12,268 nt of DNA from Bacillota bacterium (GCA_016286935.1 JAEEUO010000011.1:1-12268), one strand, 5' to 3'; positions 1 to 7,075 are shown, numbered from the stretch's first letter. Notes: generated from the letters alone by a model not told the origin. Made by a program: numbers and translations.

Positions 1-1448
1 ATTGGTTCGCGGGGTGGCGCTGCCTCGTCTTCATCGGCGTGACCGCGTTCACGACGTGGTTTTCCGCGCTCCGGATCGACCGCCTCGCGTCGTCTCAGAC
101 AGAGGCTCTCAAGGCGGAAGAGGAGCGGCGGAAGGCGGCGGGCGACCCGCTGACGAAGGAGGAGCGCAAGGCGCGGAAGGCCGCGGACAAGAAGGTCCGC
201 TGGCGCTGGGCGCTCGGCTGCATGCTCCTCAACTTCGGCATCCTCGCCGTCATGAAATACACGGGGTTCCTCCTCTCGATCGTCGGCGTCTCGTTCCGGG
301 GCTTCGCGGCGGTCATGGGCATCTCGTTCTACACGTTCCAGTCGATGGGATACCTGATCGACGTCTACTGGGGGAAGGTCCCGGCGGAGAAGGATCCCGC
401 GCGGTTCGCGCTCTTCGTGACGTTCTTCCCGCAGCTCATCCAGGGACCGATCTCGCGCTACGGCGATCTCGCAAAGTCGCTGTACGCCGAGCATGAATGG
501 GACGATCGGACGATCGGCCGCGGCGCTCTGCGCGTCGTCTGGGGTTTCGCGAAGAAGCTCATCATCGCCGACCGGCTCGCGATCCCGCTGAAGATCCTGA
601 CCCAGAACCCGGATTCGTATACGGGCGGATACGTCGCGCTCGTCGTCGTCCTCTACGCGGCGGAACTGTACGCCGACTTCACCGGCGGCATCGACATCAC
701 GATCGGCTGCGCCAACATGCTCGGCATCGACGTCGCGGAGAACTTCGACCGTCCGTTCTTCTCGAAGAACACGGCGGAGTACTGGCGGCGCTGGCACATC
801 ACGATGGGGACGTGGTTCCGCGACTACGTCTTCTATCCGCTGTCGACCGCGAAGGGGATGCTCCGCCTCCACAAGAAGTGCAGCGCCCGGTTCGGCGCGT
901 TCGGCAGGAAGATCACCGTCTATCTCACGACGCTGCTGCTCTGGTTCGTGACGGGCGTCTGGCACGGCGCGGCCTGGAACTTCATCGTCTGGGGCCTTCT
1001 GAACGGCGTCGTGATCCTCGTCTCACAGGAACTCGAGCCGCTGTACGCGAAGTTCCACGGGCGGTTCCCGCGCCTGAAGGAGACGAAGGCCTACGGCCTC
1101 TTCGAGATCGCGCGGACGTTCTGCCTGATGTCGCTGATCCGCGTGTTCGACGTCTACCGCGACGTTCCTCTGACGTTCCGCCAGATCGGCACGATCGTGA
1201 CCGGCGGGCCTGCCGTCTCGTTCGGCGAACTCGGCCTGACCGCGGCCGACTGGGCGATCGCGCTCATCGGGATCGCGGGGCTCTACGCGGCGTCGATCAT
1301 CGGCATCAAAGAACCCGCGCGCGACCGCCTCGTCCGCCGTCCGCTTCTCGCGTGGGCGGGCGCGATCGCGCTGATCGCCGCGATCATCGTGTTCGGGATC
1401 TACGGCATCGGATACGATTCGACCGCATTCATCTACAATCAATTTTAG
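1..1448 (+). CDS. MBOAT family membrane-bound O-acyltransferase (AlgI/DltB-like), 5' truncated
   Basis: The open frame runs in from the left edge (first full codon at 3) and shows 481 residues. The GTG at 39 is an internal codon, not a convincing start, because coding-like hydrophobic sequence precedes it; AlgI-type proteins of about 500 residues suggest only a short N-terminal piece is missing. Visible features are many membrane segments, a charged Lys/Arg/Glu-rich cytosolic loop near 110-210, the signature EYWRRWHITMGTWFRDY (about 774-824), and the WHGAAWNF motif around 959-982 whose His (codon 962-964) is the family's putative catalytic residue. In the family, these proteins pass acyl groups across the membrane onto surface polymers such as alginate, teichoic acid or other polysaccharides. 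The next gene is an SGNH-like protein, the usual partner. No dltA or dltC is visible, so D-alanylation is not implied; O-acetylation of a surface glycan is my inference. The family call is firm, the substrate unknown. Confidence 0.93.
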   Translation, partial: WFAGWRCLVFIGVTAFTTWFSALRIDRLASSQTEALKAEEERRKAAGDPLTKEERKARKAADKKVRWRWALGCMLLNFGILAVMKYTGFLLSIVGVSFRGFAAVMGISFYTFQSMGYLIDVYWGKVPAEKDPARFALFVTFFPQLIQGPISRYGDLAKSLYAEHEWDDRTIGRGALRVVWGFAKKLIIADRLAIPLKILTQNPDSYTGGYVALVVVLYAAELYADFTGGIDITIGCANMLGIDVAENFDRPFFSKNTAEYWRRWHITMGTWFRDYVFYPLSTAKGMLRLHKKCSARFGAFGRKITVYLTTLLLWFVTGVWHGAAWNFIVWGLLNGVVILVSQELEPLYAKFHGRFPRLKETKAYGLFEIARTFCLMSLIRVFDVYRDVPLTFRQIGTIVTGGPAVSFGELGLTAADWAIALIGIAGLYAASIIGIKEPARDRLVRRPLLAWAGAIALIAAIIVFGIYGIGYDSTAFIYNQF

Positions 1449-1595
1449 CGGCGCGGGCGGCCGTCTGCCAAACAATGCAGCTTCGATCGGCACTTAGCGA
1501 TTGGCAAGCCGCAGGCGCAGACAGAGCTTAGTACCGCTATCAGAAGTGCGTTTAGCGCGAGCGTGTTTGGCTGACGGCCGCCCGCGCCGCAAAAA
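1443..1595. repeat. 153-bp near-perfect palindromic element between MBOAT and SGNH genes
   Basis: Arms 1448-1473 and 1565-1590 are reverse complements over 26 bases with one mismatch (position 1572). After one further mismatch the pairing continues as TTTT (1443-1446) with AAAA. The 91-nt interior can also fold: GCACTT 1490-1495 with AAGTGC 1544-1549, AGCG 1496-1499 with CGCT 1535-1538, and AAGC 1506-1509 with GCTT 1526-1529. The left arm contains the MBOAT stop codon; the right arm ends just before the downstream ribosome binding site. It could be an interspersed palindromic repeat (MITE- or REP-like), a structured RNA, or an attenuating hairpin within the operon. No transposase or target-site duplication is evident. 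Confidence 0.8.
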
Positions 1596-1600
1596 GGGAA

Positions 1601-1608
1601 AGGAGGGG
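1601..1608 (+). promoter_or_regulatory. Ribosome binding site fixing the SGNH gene start
   Basis: AGGAGGGG lies 6 bases before the ATG at 1615. It decides in favour of this start over the in-frame TTG at 1501, which lies inside the palindromic element and would add 38 Arg-rich residues ahead of a normal membrane anchor. Confidence 0.85.
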
Positions 1609-1614
1609 ACGCAT

Positions 1615-2685
1615 ATGTCGAAACGGAAAACGTTGTTCGCGATCATTGCGGGCATGCTCGTTCTCGCGTGCCTCCTGTGGTTCCTGAACGCGCTGTTCCT
1701 GCCGAAATACATGAGCGAGATCCCCGAGGGCGCGCTGATCCGCGAGTACTACGACGAGACGGAGCCACATCAGATCCTCTTCGTCGGCGACTGCGAGGTC
1801 TACGAGAATTTCAGCCCCGACACGCTCTGGACCGAATACGGCCTGACGAGCTTCTTCCGCGGCTCGGCCCAGCAGCTCATCTGGCAGTCGTATTACCTGC
1901 TCGAGGAGATGCTCGAAACGGAGACGCCCGACGTCGTCGTGTTCAACGTCCTCTCGATGAAATACGCGACGCCCCAGAACGAGGCGTACAACCGCATGTC
2001 GATCGACGGCATGAAGCTGACGCGCCACAAGCTCCGCTCGGTCAAAGCCTCGATGACGGAGGAGGAGACGGCGCTGTCGTACCTCTTCCCGCTGCTGCGC
2101 TACCATTCCCGCTGGAACGAGATCGGCCCGGAGGATTTCGAATACCTCTTCCGCCGCGACCGCGTCTCGAACAGCGGCTATCTGATGAACGTCCACGTCA
2201 AGCCCGTCGACACGATCCCCGACGCGAAGCCGCTCGCCGATTATTCGTTCGGCGACACCTGCTGGTATTACCTCGAACGGATGCGGCAGCTCTGCGAGCT
2301 GAGGGGCGTTCAGCTCGTCCTGATCAAGGCGCCGAGCCTCTGGCCCCACTGGTACGGCGAGTGGGACGAAGCGATCCGGACGTACGCGGACGACCACAAA
2401 GTCCCCTACGTCAACCTCCTCGAGGCGGCGGACGAGATCGGGATCGACTGGCAGACCGACACGTACGACGGCGGCCTTCATCTCAACGTCTACGGCGCGG
2501 AGAAGACGGCGAAATGGTTCGGCGCGTGGCTGACGGAGCGGTTCGATCTTACGGATTACCGCGCGGCGGCGACGCTCTCCGACGGCAGCGAAGCATCGCG
2601 CATCTACCGCGTCTGGACGCGGAAACACGACGAATACACGGCTGAAAAGGCCCGCCGCGAGGCGGAGTACGGGGCCGGCAAATAG
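1615..2685 (+). CDS. Membrane-anchored SGNH-hydrolase-like protein, MBOAT partner
   Basis: The protein has 356 residues. Residues about 5-30 form one uncleaved N-terminal membrane anchor (Ile/Leu/Val-rich after MSKRK), placing the rest outside the cell. The fold matches the SGNH/GDSL or DltD/AlgX-like proteins that accompany MBOAT acyltransferases: block I is ILFVGDCEVYENF (residues 54-66), followed by a Gly in FRGSAQQ (83), an Asn in VVVFNVLSMKY (111), and the C-terminal Asp-His pair in DGGLHLNVYG (D285, H289). The usual nucleophilic Ser of block I is Cys60 here. In the family, such proteins move or remove acyl groups on surface glycans; I infer it completes the transfer begun by the upstream MBOAT protein. 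The two genes are in the same direction, separated by the palindromic element, and are probably one operon. The family assignment is good; the activity is not proven. Confidence 0.85.
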   Translation: MSKRKTLFAIIAGMLVLACLLWFLNALFLPKYMSEIPEGALIREYYDETEPHQILFVGDCEVYENFSPDTLWTEYGLTSFFRGSAQQLIWQSYYLLEEMLETETPDVVVFNVLSMKYATPQNEAYNRMSIDGMKLTRHKLRSVKASMTEEETALSYLFPLLRYHSRWNEIGPEDFEYLFRRDRVSNSGYLMNVHVKPVDTIPDAKPLADYSFGDTCWYYLERMRQLCELRGVQLVLIKAPSLWPHWYGEWDEAIRTYADDHKVPYVNLLEAADEIGIDWQTDTYDGGLHLNVYGAEKTAKWFGAWLTERFDLTDYRAAATLSDGSEASRIYRVWTRKHDEYTAEKARREAEYGAGK

Positions 2686-2688
2686 AGA

Positions 2689-2730
2689 GGGCGCCCTCAG
2701 GGCGCCCCGAAAGGCCGCGCGGGTGCGCGG
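2689..2730. other. Two tandem GC-rich hairpins without a T-tract
   Basis: Hairpin 1 has GGGCGCCC arms at 2689-2696 and 2700-2707 with a 3-nt loop. Hairpin 2 has CCGCGC at 2715-2720 and GCGCGG at 2725-2730 with a 4-nt loop. Neither is followed by a run of T, so a standard intrinsic terminator is not supported. They fill nearly all of the 54-bp gap between the SGNH and permease genes and end 10 bases before the permease ATG, where the ribosome binding site should be. They might attenuate transcription, stabilise the upstream mRNA, or mask translation initiation. Confidence 0.55.
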
Positions 2731-2739
2731 CGGGACCGT

Positions 2740-3936
2740 ATGCGCAGGATCACGCGCGAAGACGCGCTGAAAATCGAACAGGCACTCGAACGGATCCCCC
2801 ATTACGTGGCGGACGAGCTCTTCCCGATGGCGGTCCGGTTCGAGAAGCAGAACACGGTGCTCTGCATCGCGTTTTTTGCCGCGCTCGTCACGACGTTCTT
2901 CGTTCCGGTCGACGGCGCCTACCTCGGCTACTTCGACTTCAAGACGCTGACGTGCCTTTTCTGCGTGCTCGCGGTCGTGTGCGCGCTGAAGAACATCCAC
3001 TTCTTCTATCTGCTCGCGCGCCGGATCGTGCAGATCTTCCGCAACGCGCGGCTCGCCGTCATCGGGCTCGTGACCGTGACGTTCGTCGGCTCGATGCTGA
3101 TCGCGAACGACATGGCGCTCCTGACGTTCCTCCCGCTCGGCTTTTTCGTGCTGAGTTCGACGCACAAGGAGCGCTACATGGCGGTCACGTTCATCCTCCA
3201 GAACATCGCCGCGAACCTCGGCGGGATGCTGACGCCGTTCGGCAATCCCCAGAACCTGTACCTCTACAGCCGGTTCGACATCCCGACCGGCGAGTTCATG
3301 CGGATCATGGCGCCTCCGTTCGCGCTCGCGATCGCGCTGATCCTCGCCTGCTGCGCCGTGTTCGTCCGACCGGAGCCGCTCGAACTCGCGCCGGACGACA
3401 CGAAGACGGACCCGCTCCGCACGGCGGTCTATCTCGCCCTGTTCGCGCTCGCGATCGCGATCGTCTTCCGCGGCATCCCGTACTGGATCGGGCTGATCGT
3501 CATCCCGGCCGCGCTTTTCTTCGTCGACGCGCGGGCCTTGAAGATGGTCGATTATGCGTTGCTCTTCACATTCGTCTTCTTTTTCATCTTCGCGGGCAAT
3601 ATGGCGCGGATCGAGGCGGTCCGGACGTTCTTCGGCGGTCTGCTCGCGCGCGACACGCTGCTCGTCAGCGTCCTGTCGTGCCAGGCGATCTCGAACGTGC
3701 CGACGGCGATCCTTCTGTCGCAGTTCACCGAAAACTACCCGTCGCTCCTCGTCGGCGTCAACATCGGCGGCTGCGGCACGCTGATCGCAAGCCTCGCGTC
3801 CCTGATCACGTTCCGCGAATTCACGAAGAACCGGCCGGGCGAGACGAGGCGGTACGTCCTCCTGTTCACGCTCTTCAACGGCGCATTTCTGATCATCCTC
3901 ACGCTCTTCGCGCATTTCGCGCTCGGATTGCGGTAA
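2740..3936 (+). CDS. SLC13/ArsB-type (ion transporter superfamily) permease, citrate-transporter-like
   Basis: The protein has 398 residues, about ten membrane segments and a charged cytosolic N-terminus of about 45 residues. Signatures of the ion-transporter (CitMHS/ArsB/NhaD/SLC13) superfamily are visible as two half-repeats: NDMALLTFLPL (near residue 123) with GNPQNLYLY (near 168) in the first half, and SNVPTAILLSQF (near 324) with a Gly-rich NIGGCGTLIASLASL (near 346) in the second. These re-entrant Asn-Pro regions bind substrate and cation in characterised relatives. The substrate could be a carboxylate, an oxyanion or an ion and cannot be read from the sequence. No clear Shine-Dalgarno precedes the ATG at 2740; two hairpins occupy that space. 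The 54-bp gap and shared direction allow co-transcription with the SGNH gene, but no functional link is evident. The superfamily is secure, the exact family less so. Confidence 0.85.
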   Translation: MRRITREDALKIEQALERIPHYVADELFPMAVRFEKQNTVLCIAFFAALVTTFFVPVDGAYLGYFDFKTLTCLFCVLAVVCALKNIHFFYLLARRIVQIFRNARLAVIGLVTVTFVGSMLIANDMALLTFLPLGFFVLSSTHKERYMAVTFILQNIAANLGGMLTPFGNPQNLYLYSRFDIPTGEFMRIMAPPFALAIALILACCAVFVRPEPLELAPDDTKTDPLRTAVYLALFALAIAIVFRGIPYWIGLIVIPAALFFVDARALKMVDYALLFTFVFFFIFAGNMARIEAVRTFFGGLLARDTLLVSVLSCQAISNVPTAILLSQFTENYPSLLVGVNIGGCGTLIASLASLITFREFTKNRPGETRRYVLLFTLFNGAFLIILTLFAHFALGLR

Positions 3937-3961
3937 AAAAACAGCCGCCCTCACGGGCGGC
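3935..3961 (-). terminator. Intrinsic terminator of the abrB-family gene
   Basis: GCCGCCC (3944-3950) pairs with GGGCGGC (3955-3961) around a 4-nt loop. Read on the minus strand, the hairpin is followed by TG and seven Ts (complement of the As at 3935-3941). This lies 22 bases past the abrB-family stop codon. On the plus strand no T-run follows, so it is a weak candidate for ending the permease transcript. Confidence 0.85.
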
Positions 3962-3982
3962 GTTCGGTTCGGGAAACGGTTC

Positions 3983-4225
3983 TCAGAGCTTTTTCATCTC
4001 TTTGATGCAGTTTTCGCAGACGTTTTTGTCGTGGATGCGGACGACGTTCTTCGCGTTTCCGCAGAAGACGCAGGACGGCTCGTATTTCTTGAGCATGATG
4101 TAATCGCCGTCCGTGAAGATCTCGATCGGGTCCTTGATGTCGATCCCGAGCGTTCTGCGCAGTTCGATCGGCAGAACGACGCGGCCGAGGTTGTCGACTT
4201 TTCTGACGATACCGGTAGCTTTCAT
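3983..4225 (-). CDS. AbrB/SpoVT-family transcriptional regulator with C-terminal zinc ribbon
   Basis: The protein has 80 residues. Residues 1-50 form the swapped-hairpin AbrB DNA-binding domain: MKATGIVRKVDNLGRVVLPIELRRTLGI, then DPIEIFTDGDYIMLKKY. The tail carries CVFC and CENC pairs (residues about 53-56 and 71-74), a likely zinc ribbon common in clostridial AbrB homologues. The family binds DNA as a dimer or tetramer and represses transition-phase genes in Bacillus; targets here are unknown. The ATG at 4225 is preceded by AAGGAGGA at the right distance. A GTG at 4270 would extend the protein but overlaps the promoter region, so I reject it. The gene has its own promoter and terminator, so it is monocistronic, divergent from murA and convergent with the permease. 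Direct repeats around its promoter suggest autoregulation, known for B. subtilis AbrB. Confidence 0.93.
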   Translation of the reverse strand: MKATGIVRKVDNLGRVVLPIELRRTLGIDIKDPIEIFTDGDYIMLKKYEPSCVFCGNAKNVVRIHDKNVCENCIKEMKKL

Positions 4226-4249
4226 ATGTTCATTCCTCCTTGAGAAGTC

Positions 4250-4321
4250 TGGTAAATACTTGCGGTGCACATTGAATATAGCACGAAGAGACTGGAAACG
4301 TCAATTCTTTTTTGGTAAATA
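4250..4321. promoter_or_regulatory. TGGTAAATA direct repeats flanking the abrB-family promoter (candidate operators)
   Basis: An identical 9-mer TGGTAAATA occurs at 4250-4258 and 4313-4321, 63 bp apart (six helical turns at 10.5 bp), one downstream of the -10 and one upstream of the -35 of the minus-strand promoter. TGGAA at 4293-4297 lies between them, inside the promoter. TGGNA is the half-site described for B. subtilis AbrB from in vitro selection. A related GGTAAAAAT is at 4421-4429, near the expected murA transcription start. Binding is inferred, not shown. Confidence 0.5.
4275..4304 (-). promoter_or_regulatory. SigmaA-type promoter of the abrB-family gene
   Basis: On the minus strand, TTGACG (4304-4299) and TATATT (4280-4275) are separated by 18 bases. 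The start of transcription would fall near 4268, giving a leader of about 43 nt before the ATG at 4225. Confidence 0.72.
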
Positions 4322-4390
4322 ATTCTTGCTATTTTTGAACGGCGCGGAGCGGGCGGACACGGCGTTTTTTTGCGGAAATCCGCCATTCGA

Positions 4391-4419
4391 TTGCGGCAGG
4401 GAGCGAAGTGTGCTACAAT
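4391..4419 (+). promoter_or_regulatory. SigmaA-type promoter of murA
   Basis: TTGCGG (4391-4396) and TACAAT (4414-4419) are 17 bases apart, with TG at 4411-4412 forming an extended -10. Transcription should begin near 4426, leaving a short leader with AAAGGA at 4437-4442 before the ATG at 4450. Confidence 0.75.
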
Positions 4420-4449
4420 GGGTAAAAATCCATTCGAAAGGAATCCGGA

Positions 4450-5712
4450 ATGGCAAAATATATCATCGAAAAATCCGGCCCGCTCCGCGGGACCGTTGAG
4501 ATCAGCGGCGCGAAGAACGCCGTCCTCCCGATCCTCGCGGCGACGCTCCTGACCGACGAGCCGTGCGAGATCATGGACGTTCCCGCGCTGTCGGACGTCG
4601 AGGTCATGGTCAAGCTCCTCGAATCGATCGGAAGCCGCGTCAGCTGGGATTACCGCAACAAGATCATCACCGTCGAAAGCGGAAAGTCGCTCCGGAACGA
4701 AGCGCCCCGCGAGCTCGTCTCGCTGATGCGCGGATCGATCTTCGCGATGGGCCCGCTGCTTGCCCGCACCGGGCGCGCGAAATTCCCGCTTCCGGGCGGC
4801 TGCGCGATCGGCGCGCGCCCCGTCGATCTCCACAAAAAGGGATTCGAGGCGCTGAAGGCCGTCGTGGAGATGGGCGACGACTATATGGAAGCCCGCGCGC
4901 GCGAGCTGATCGGCGGCCACGTCTATCTCGACTTCCCGTCCGTCGGCGCGACCGAGAACATCATGATGGCCGCGACGCTCGCCTCGGGTACGACGGTCAT
5001 CGAAAACGCGGCGGAGGAGCCTGAGATCACCGACCTCGCCGTCTTCCTCAACAAGATGGGCGCGAAGGGCAAGGGCGCCGGCTCCGCGACGATCCGCGTC
5101 GAAGGCGTCGAAAGCCTCCACGGAACGAAACACACCGTCATCCCCGACCGCATCGAAACGGGATCCTTCATGCTCGCGGCGGCGATCACCCGCGGCGACC
5201 TGCTGCTGACGAACGTCGTCCCCGGCCACGTCTCCGCCGTGATGTCGAAGCTCTCCGAGTGCGGCGTCGTCTTCGAGGAGAACGACGAGGGACTCCGCGT
5301 GCGCGCGGACGTGAACCCGCTCGTCGCGACGGACATCAAAACGATGCCGTATCCCGGCTTCCCGACCGATCTGCAGTCCCAGTTCATGTCCCTCCTGACC
5401 GTCGTCCGCGGCCACTCCACCGTGACCGAGACGATCTTTGAAGGGCGTTTCAAACACATCGGCGAACTGAACCGCATGGGCGCCGATATCCGCATCGAGG
5501 ACCGGAAGGCCGAGGTCGAAGGCGGACAGCCTCTCCGCGGCGCGCGGATCCGCGCGACCGATCTCCGCGCGGGCGTCGCGCTCGTTCTGGCGGCGCTGAC
5601 GGCGGAAGGGGAGACCGAGATCTCGGACATCCACTTCGTCGAACGCGGCTACGAAGAATTTACGCAAAAAATGACGAAGATCGGCGCCAACATCCGCCGC
5701 GTCGAAGACTGA
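4450..5712 (+). CDS. murA: UDP-N-acetylglucosamine 1-carboxyvinyltransferase (MurA)
   Basis: MurA catalyses the first committed step of peptidoglycan synthesis, transferring enolpyruvate from phosphoenolpyruvate to UDP-GlcNAc in the cytosol. The protein has 420 residues, full length for the family, with the two-domain inside-out barrel pattern. Visible active-site residues are K22 and N23 in SGAKNAVLPIL, R94 in SLMRGSIFAMGPLLAR, the catalytic Cys118 in LPGGCAIGARPVDLH, D307 in YPGFPTDLQ, and R373 in DLRAGVALVLAAL. Because the loop residue is Cys rather than Asp, the enzyme should belong to the fosfomycin-sensitive type; that is an inference from known MurA biochemistry. The ATG at 4450 has AAAGGA seven bases upstream. 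The gene has its own promoter, is divergent from the AbrB-family gene, and is followed after 34 bp by a membrane protein gene that may share its transcript. Low-GC Bacillota often have two murA copies; which paralogue this is cannot be told. Confidence 0.97.
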   Translation: MAKYIIEKSGPLRGTVEISGAKNAVLPILAATLLTDEPCEIMDVPALSDVEVMVKLLESIGSRVSWDYRNKIITVESGKSLRNEAPRELVSLMRGSIFAMGPLLARTGRAKFPLPGGCAIGARPVDLHKKGFEALKAVVEMGDDYMEARARELIGGHVYLDFPSVGATENIMMAATLASGTTVIENAAEEPEITDLAVFLNKMGAKGKGAGSATIRVEGVESLHGTKHTVIPDRIETGSFMLAAAITRGDLLLTNVVPGHVSAVMSKLSECGVVFEENDEGLRVRADVNPLVATDIKTMPYPGFPTDLQSQFMSLLTVVRGHSTVTETIFEGRFKHIGELNRMGADIRIEDRKAEVEGGQPLRGARIRATDLRAGVALVLAALTAEGETEISDIHFVERGYEEFTQKMTKIGANIRRVED

Positions 5713-5746
5713 ACAAGCTTATCTCCCCAAACCTTTTCCGTTCCCC

Positions 5747-6931
5747 ATGAACCCTGAAACGACTCCCCCGAAAACCCTGCTCAAAAAAGAACTCGGGCCC
5801 GAAACCTGGATCTTCCCGATCGGATTCGCCGCCTTCTTCGCGCTCTTCGCGGTGAAGATGGGCCTCGCGAATACGCTGAATACGATCATGAACACCGCGT
5901 ACCATCTTTTGATGGAAACGGTGTTTTATTTGCTTGCGATCTGCGTCATCATGGGCGCGGTCTCGTCGCTCCTTTCCGAATTCGGGTTCGTCTCTCTCGC
6001 GAACCGCCTCCTCCAGCCGCTGATGAAGCCGGTCTACGGGCTTCCCGGAGCGGCCGCGCTCGGTATCGTGACGACGTTCCTGTCCGACAACCCCGCGATC
6101 CTCGCGCTCGCGGAGGACACGTACTTCCGCCGGTACTTCAAAAAATACCAGTTCCCGGCGCTGACGAACCTCGGCACGTCGTTCGGCATGGGCCTGATCG
6201 TCTGCACGTTCATGTACAGCCTGACGCCCGTGATGGGCGTCCCCCTCGGCGGCGCCGTGATCATCGGCCTGTTTTCGGCGGTCCTCGGCAGCGTGATCTC
6301 CACCCGTATGATGCTCCACTTCACGAAAAAGGCGTTCGGCACGGAGACGCCGATGTCGGAGGCGGGCGCCTCGGTCTCGGAGACGCCCCGGGGATACCGC
6401 CCGATCCGCGACGGCGGCATCGGAACGCGCGCGCTGAACGCGATCCTCGAGGGCGGCCACAACGGCGTCGAGATGGGCCTCGCGATCATCCCCGGCGTCC
6501 TCGTCATCTGCACGGTCGTCATGATGCTGATCAACGGCCCGTCGGAGAGCGGCGCCTATACGGGAAGCGCCTACGAAGGGATCCGGCTGATCCCGGCGAT
6601 CGCGGAGAAGATCGACTTCATTTTAAAGCCGCTGTTCGGCTTCTCGTCCCCGGAGGCGATCGGCGTTCCGGTCACGTCTCTCGGCGCCGCCGGCGCGGCG
6701 CTCTCCCTCGTGACGACGCTCGCGTCGAGCGGGCGGATCAGCGCGGGCGACATCTCCGTGTTCACCGCGATGTGCATGTGCTGGAGCGGCTATCTCTCGA
6801 CGCACGCCTCGATGATGGACTCCCTCCACTGCAAGGAACTGATCGGCAAGGCGCTCCTGAGCCACACCGTCGGCGGATTCGTCGCGGGCGTCGCGGCCCA
6901 CTGGATCTTCGTGCTGTTCTCGCTGCTCTGA
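5747..6931 (+). CDS. CD0519/CD1768-family membrane protein (nucleoside-recognition/Gate type)
   Basis: The protein has 394 residues with about nine membrane segments. It closely follows the pattern of the clostridial CD0519/CD1768 membrane-protein family: an N-terminal KKELGPETWIFPIGFAAFFALFAVKMG, a conserved stretch GLPGAAALGIVTTFLSDNPAI (near residues 99-119), then YFKKYQFPALTNLGTSFGMGLIV, and a C-terminal half ending in an HTVGGFVAGVAAHWIF helix. The family is related to nucleoside-recognition (Gate) domain proteins such as those linked to sporulation and nucleoside transport; the substrate and role are not established. I see no Shine-Dalgarno before the ATG at 5747, where the 34-nt gap after murA is pyrimidine-rich. 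This is odd for this genome; a later start such as the ATG at 5857 would remove the conserved N-terminal segment, so I keep 5747. It is probably co-transcribed with murA and is followed by a strong terminator. Confidence 0.85.
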   Translation: MNPETTPPKTLLKKELGPETWIFPIGFAAFFALFAVKMGLANTLNTIMNTAYHLLMETVFYLLAICVIMGAVSSLLSEFGFVSLANRLLQPLMKPVYGLPGAAALGIVTTFLSDNPAILALAEDTYFRRYFKKYQFPALTNLGTSFGMGLIVCTFMYSLTPVMGVPLGGAVIIGLFSAVLGSVISTRMMLHFTKKAFGTETPMSEAGASVSETPRGYRPIRDGGIGTRALNAILEGGHNGVEMGLAIIPGVLVICTVVMMLINGPSESGAYTGSAYEGIRLIPAIAEKIDFILKPLFGFSSPEAIGVPVTSLGAAGAALSLVTTLASSGRISAGDISVFTAMCMCWSGYLSTHASMMDSLHCKELIGKALLSHTVGGFVAGVAAHWIFVLFSLL

Positions 6932-6956
6932 ACTGCCGGTCCGGAAGAAGACAACG

Positions 6957-6993
6957 AAAAACGCCCGGGAACCGTTCCCGGGCGTTCGCTTTT
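6957..6993 (+). terminator. Intrinsic terminator after the murA-membrane protein unit
   Basis: CGCCCGGGAA (6962-6971) pairs with TTCCCGGGCG (6975-6984) around a 3-nt loop, extended by A-T pairs on the outside. It is followed by TTCGCTTTT. An A-run just upstream (6957-6961) would also let it work on the minus strand, for anything coming from 7336. Confidence 0.88.
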
Positions 6994-7075
6994 GTGGGTT
7001 ATAGGACAAATAAAGAGAAAAAACGGCAGGCGAAACCGTCAGATCGCGGAGACCGGGGCGACCGGGAGCCCGCGT

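Noticed and set aside
1501..1614. Upstream TTG start that would lengthen the SGNH-like protein by 38 residues
   Set aside because: The added part is encoded by the palindromic element and is Arg-rich, while a strong ribosome binding site and membrane anchor begin at the ATG at 1615.
1..2685. A D-alanylation (dlt) operon
   Set aside because: The MBOAT and SGNH proteins resemble the dltB/dltD pair only at family level; no dltA ligase or dltC carrier is present, and the sequences fit the general MBOAT-SGNH surface acylation pair better.
1552..3954. A minus-strand open frame of 800 codons antisense to the SGNH and permease genes
   Set aside because: Its product is almost entirely Arg, Asp, Glu and Ala with no domain pattern, no ribosome binding site, and it lies opposite two recognisable genes. 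It is a side effect of GC-rich codon use.
4226..4270. GTG start at 4270 lengthening the AbrB-family protein by 15 residues
   Set aside because: It lies at the predicted transcription start, has no ribosome binding site, and the ATG at 4225 gives the normal family N-terminus with AAGGAGGA in front.
4222..5667. A minus-strand open frame of 481 codons antisense to murA
   Set aside because: Charged low-complexity translation opposite a fully conserved MurA; it also runs through the abrB and murA promoter region.
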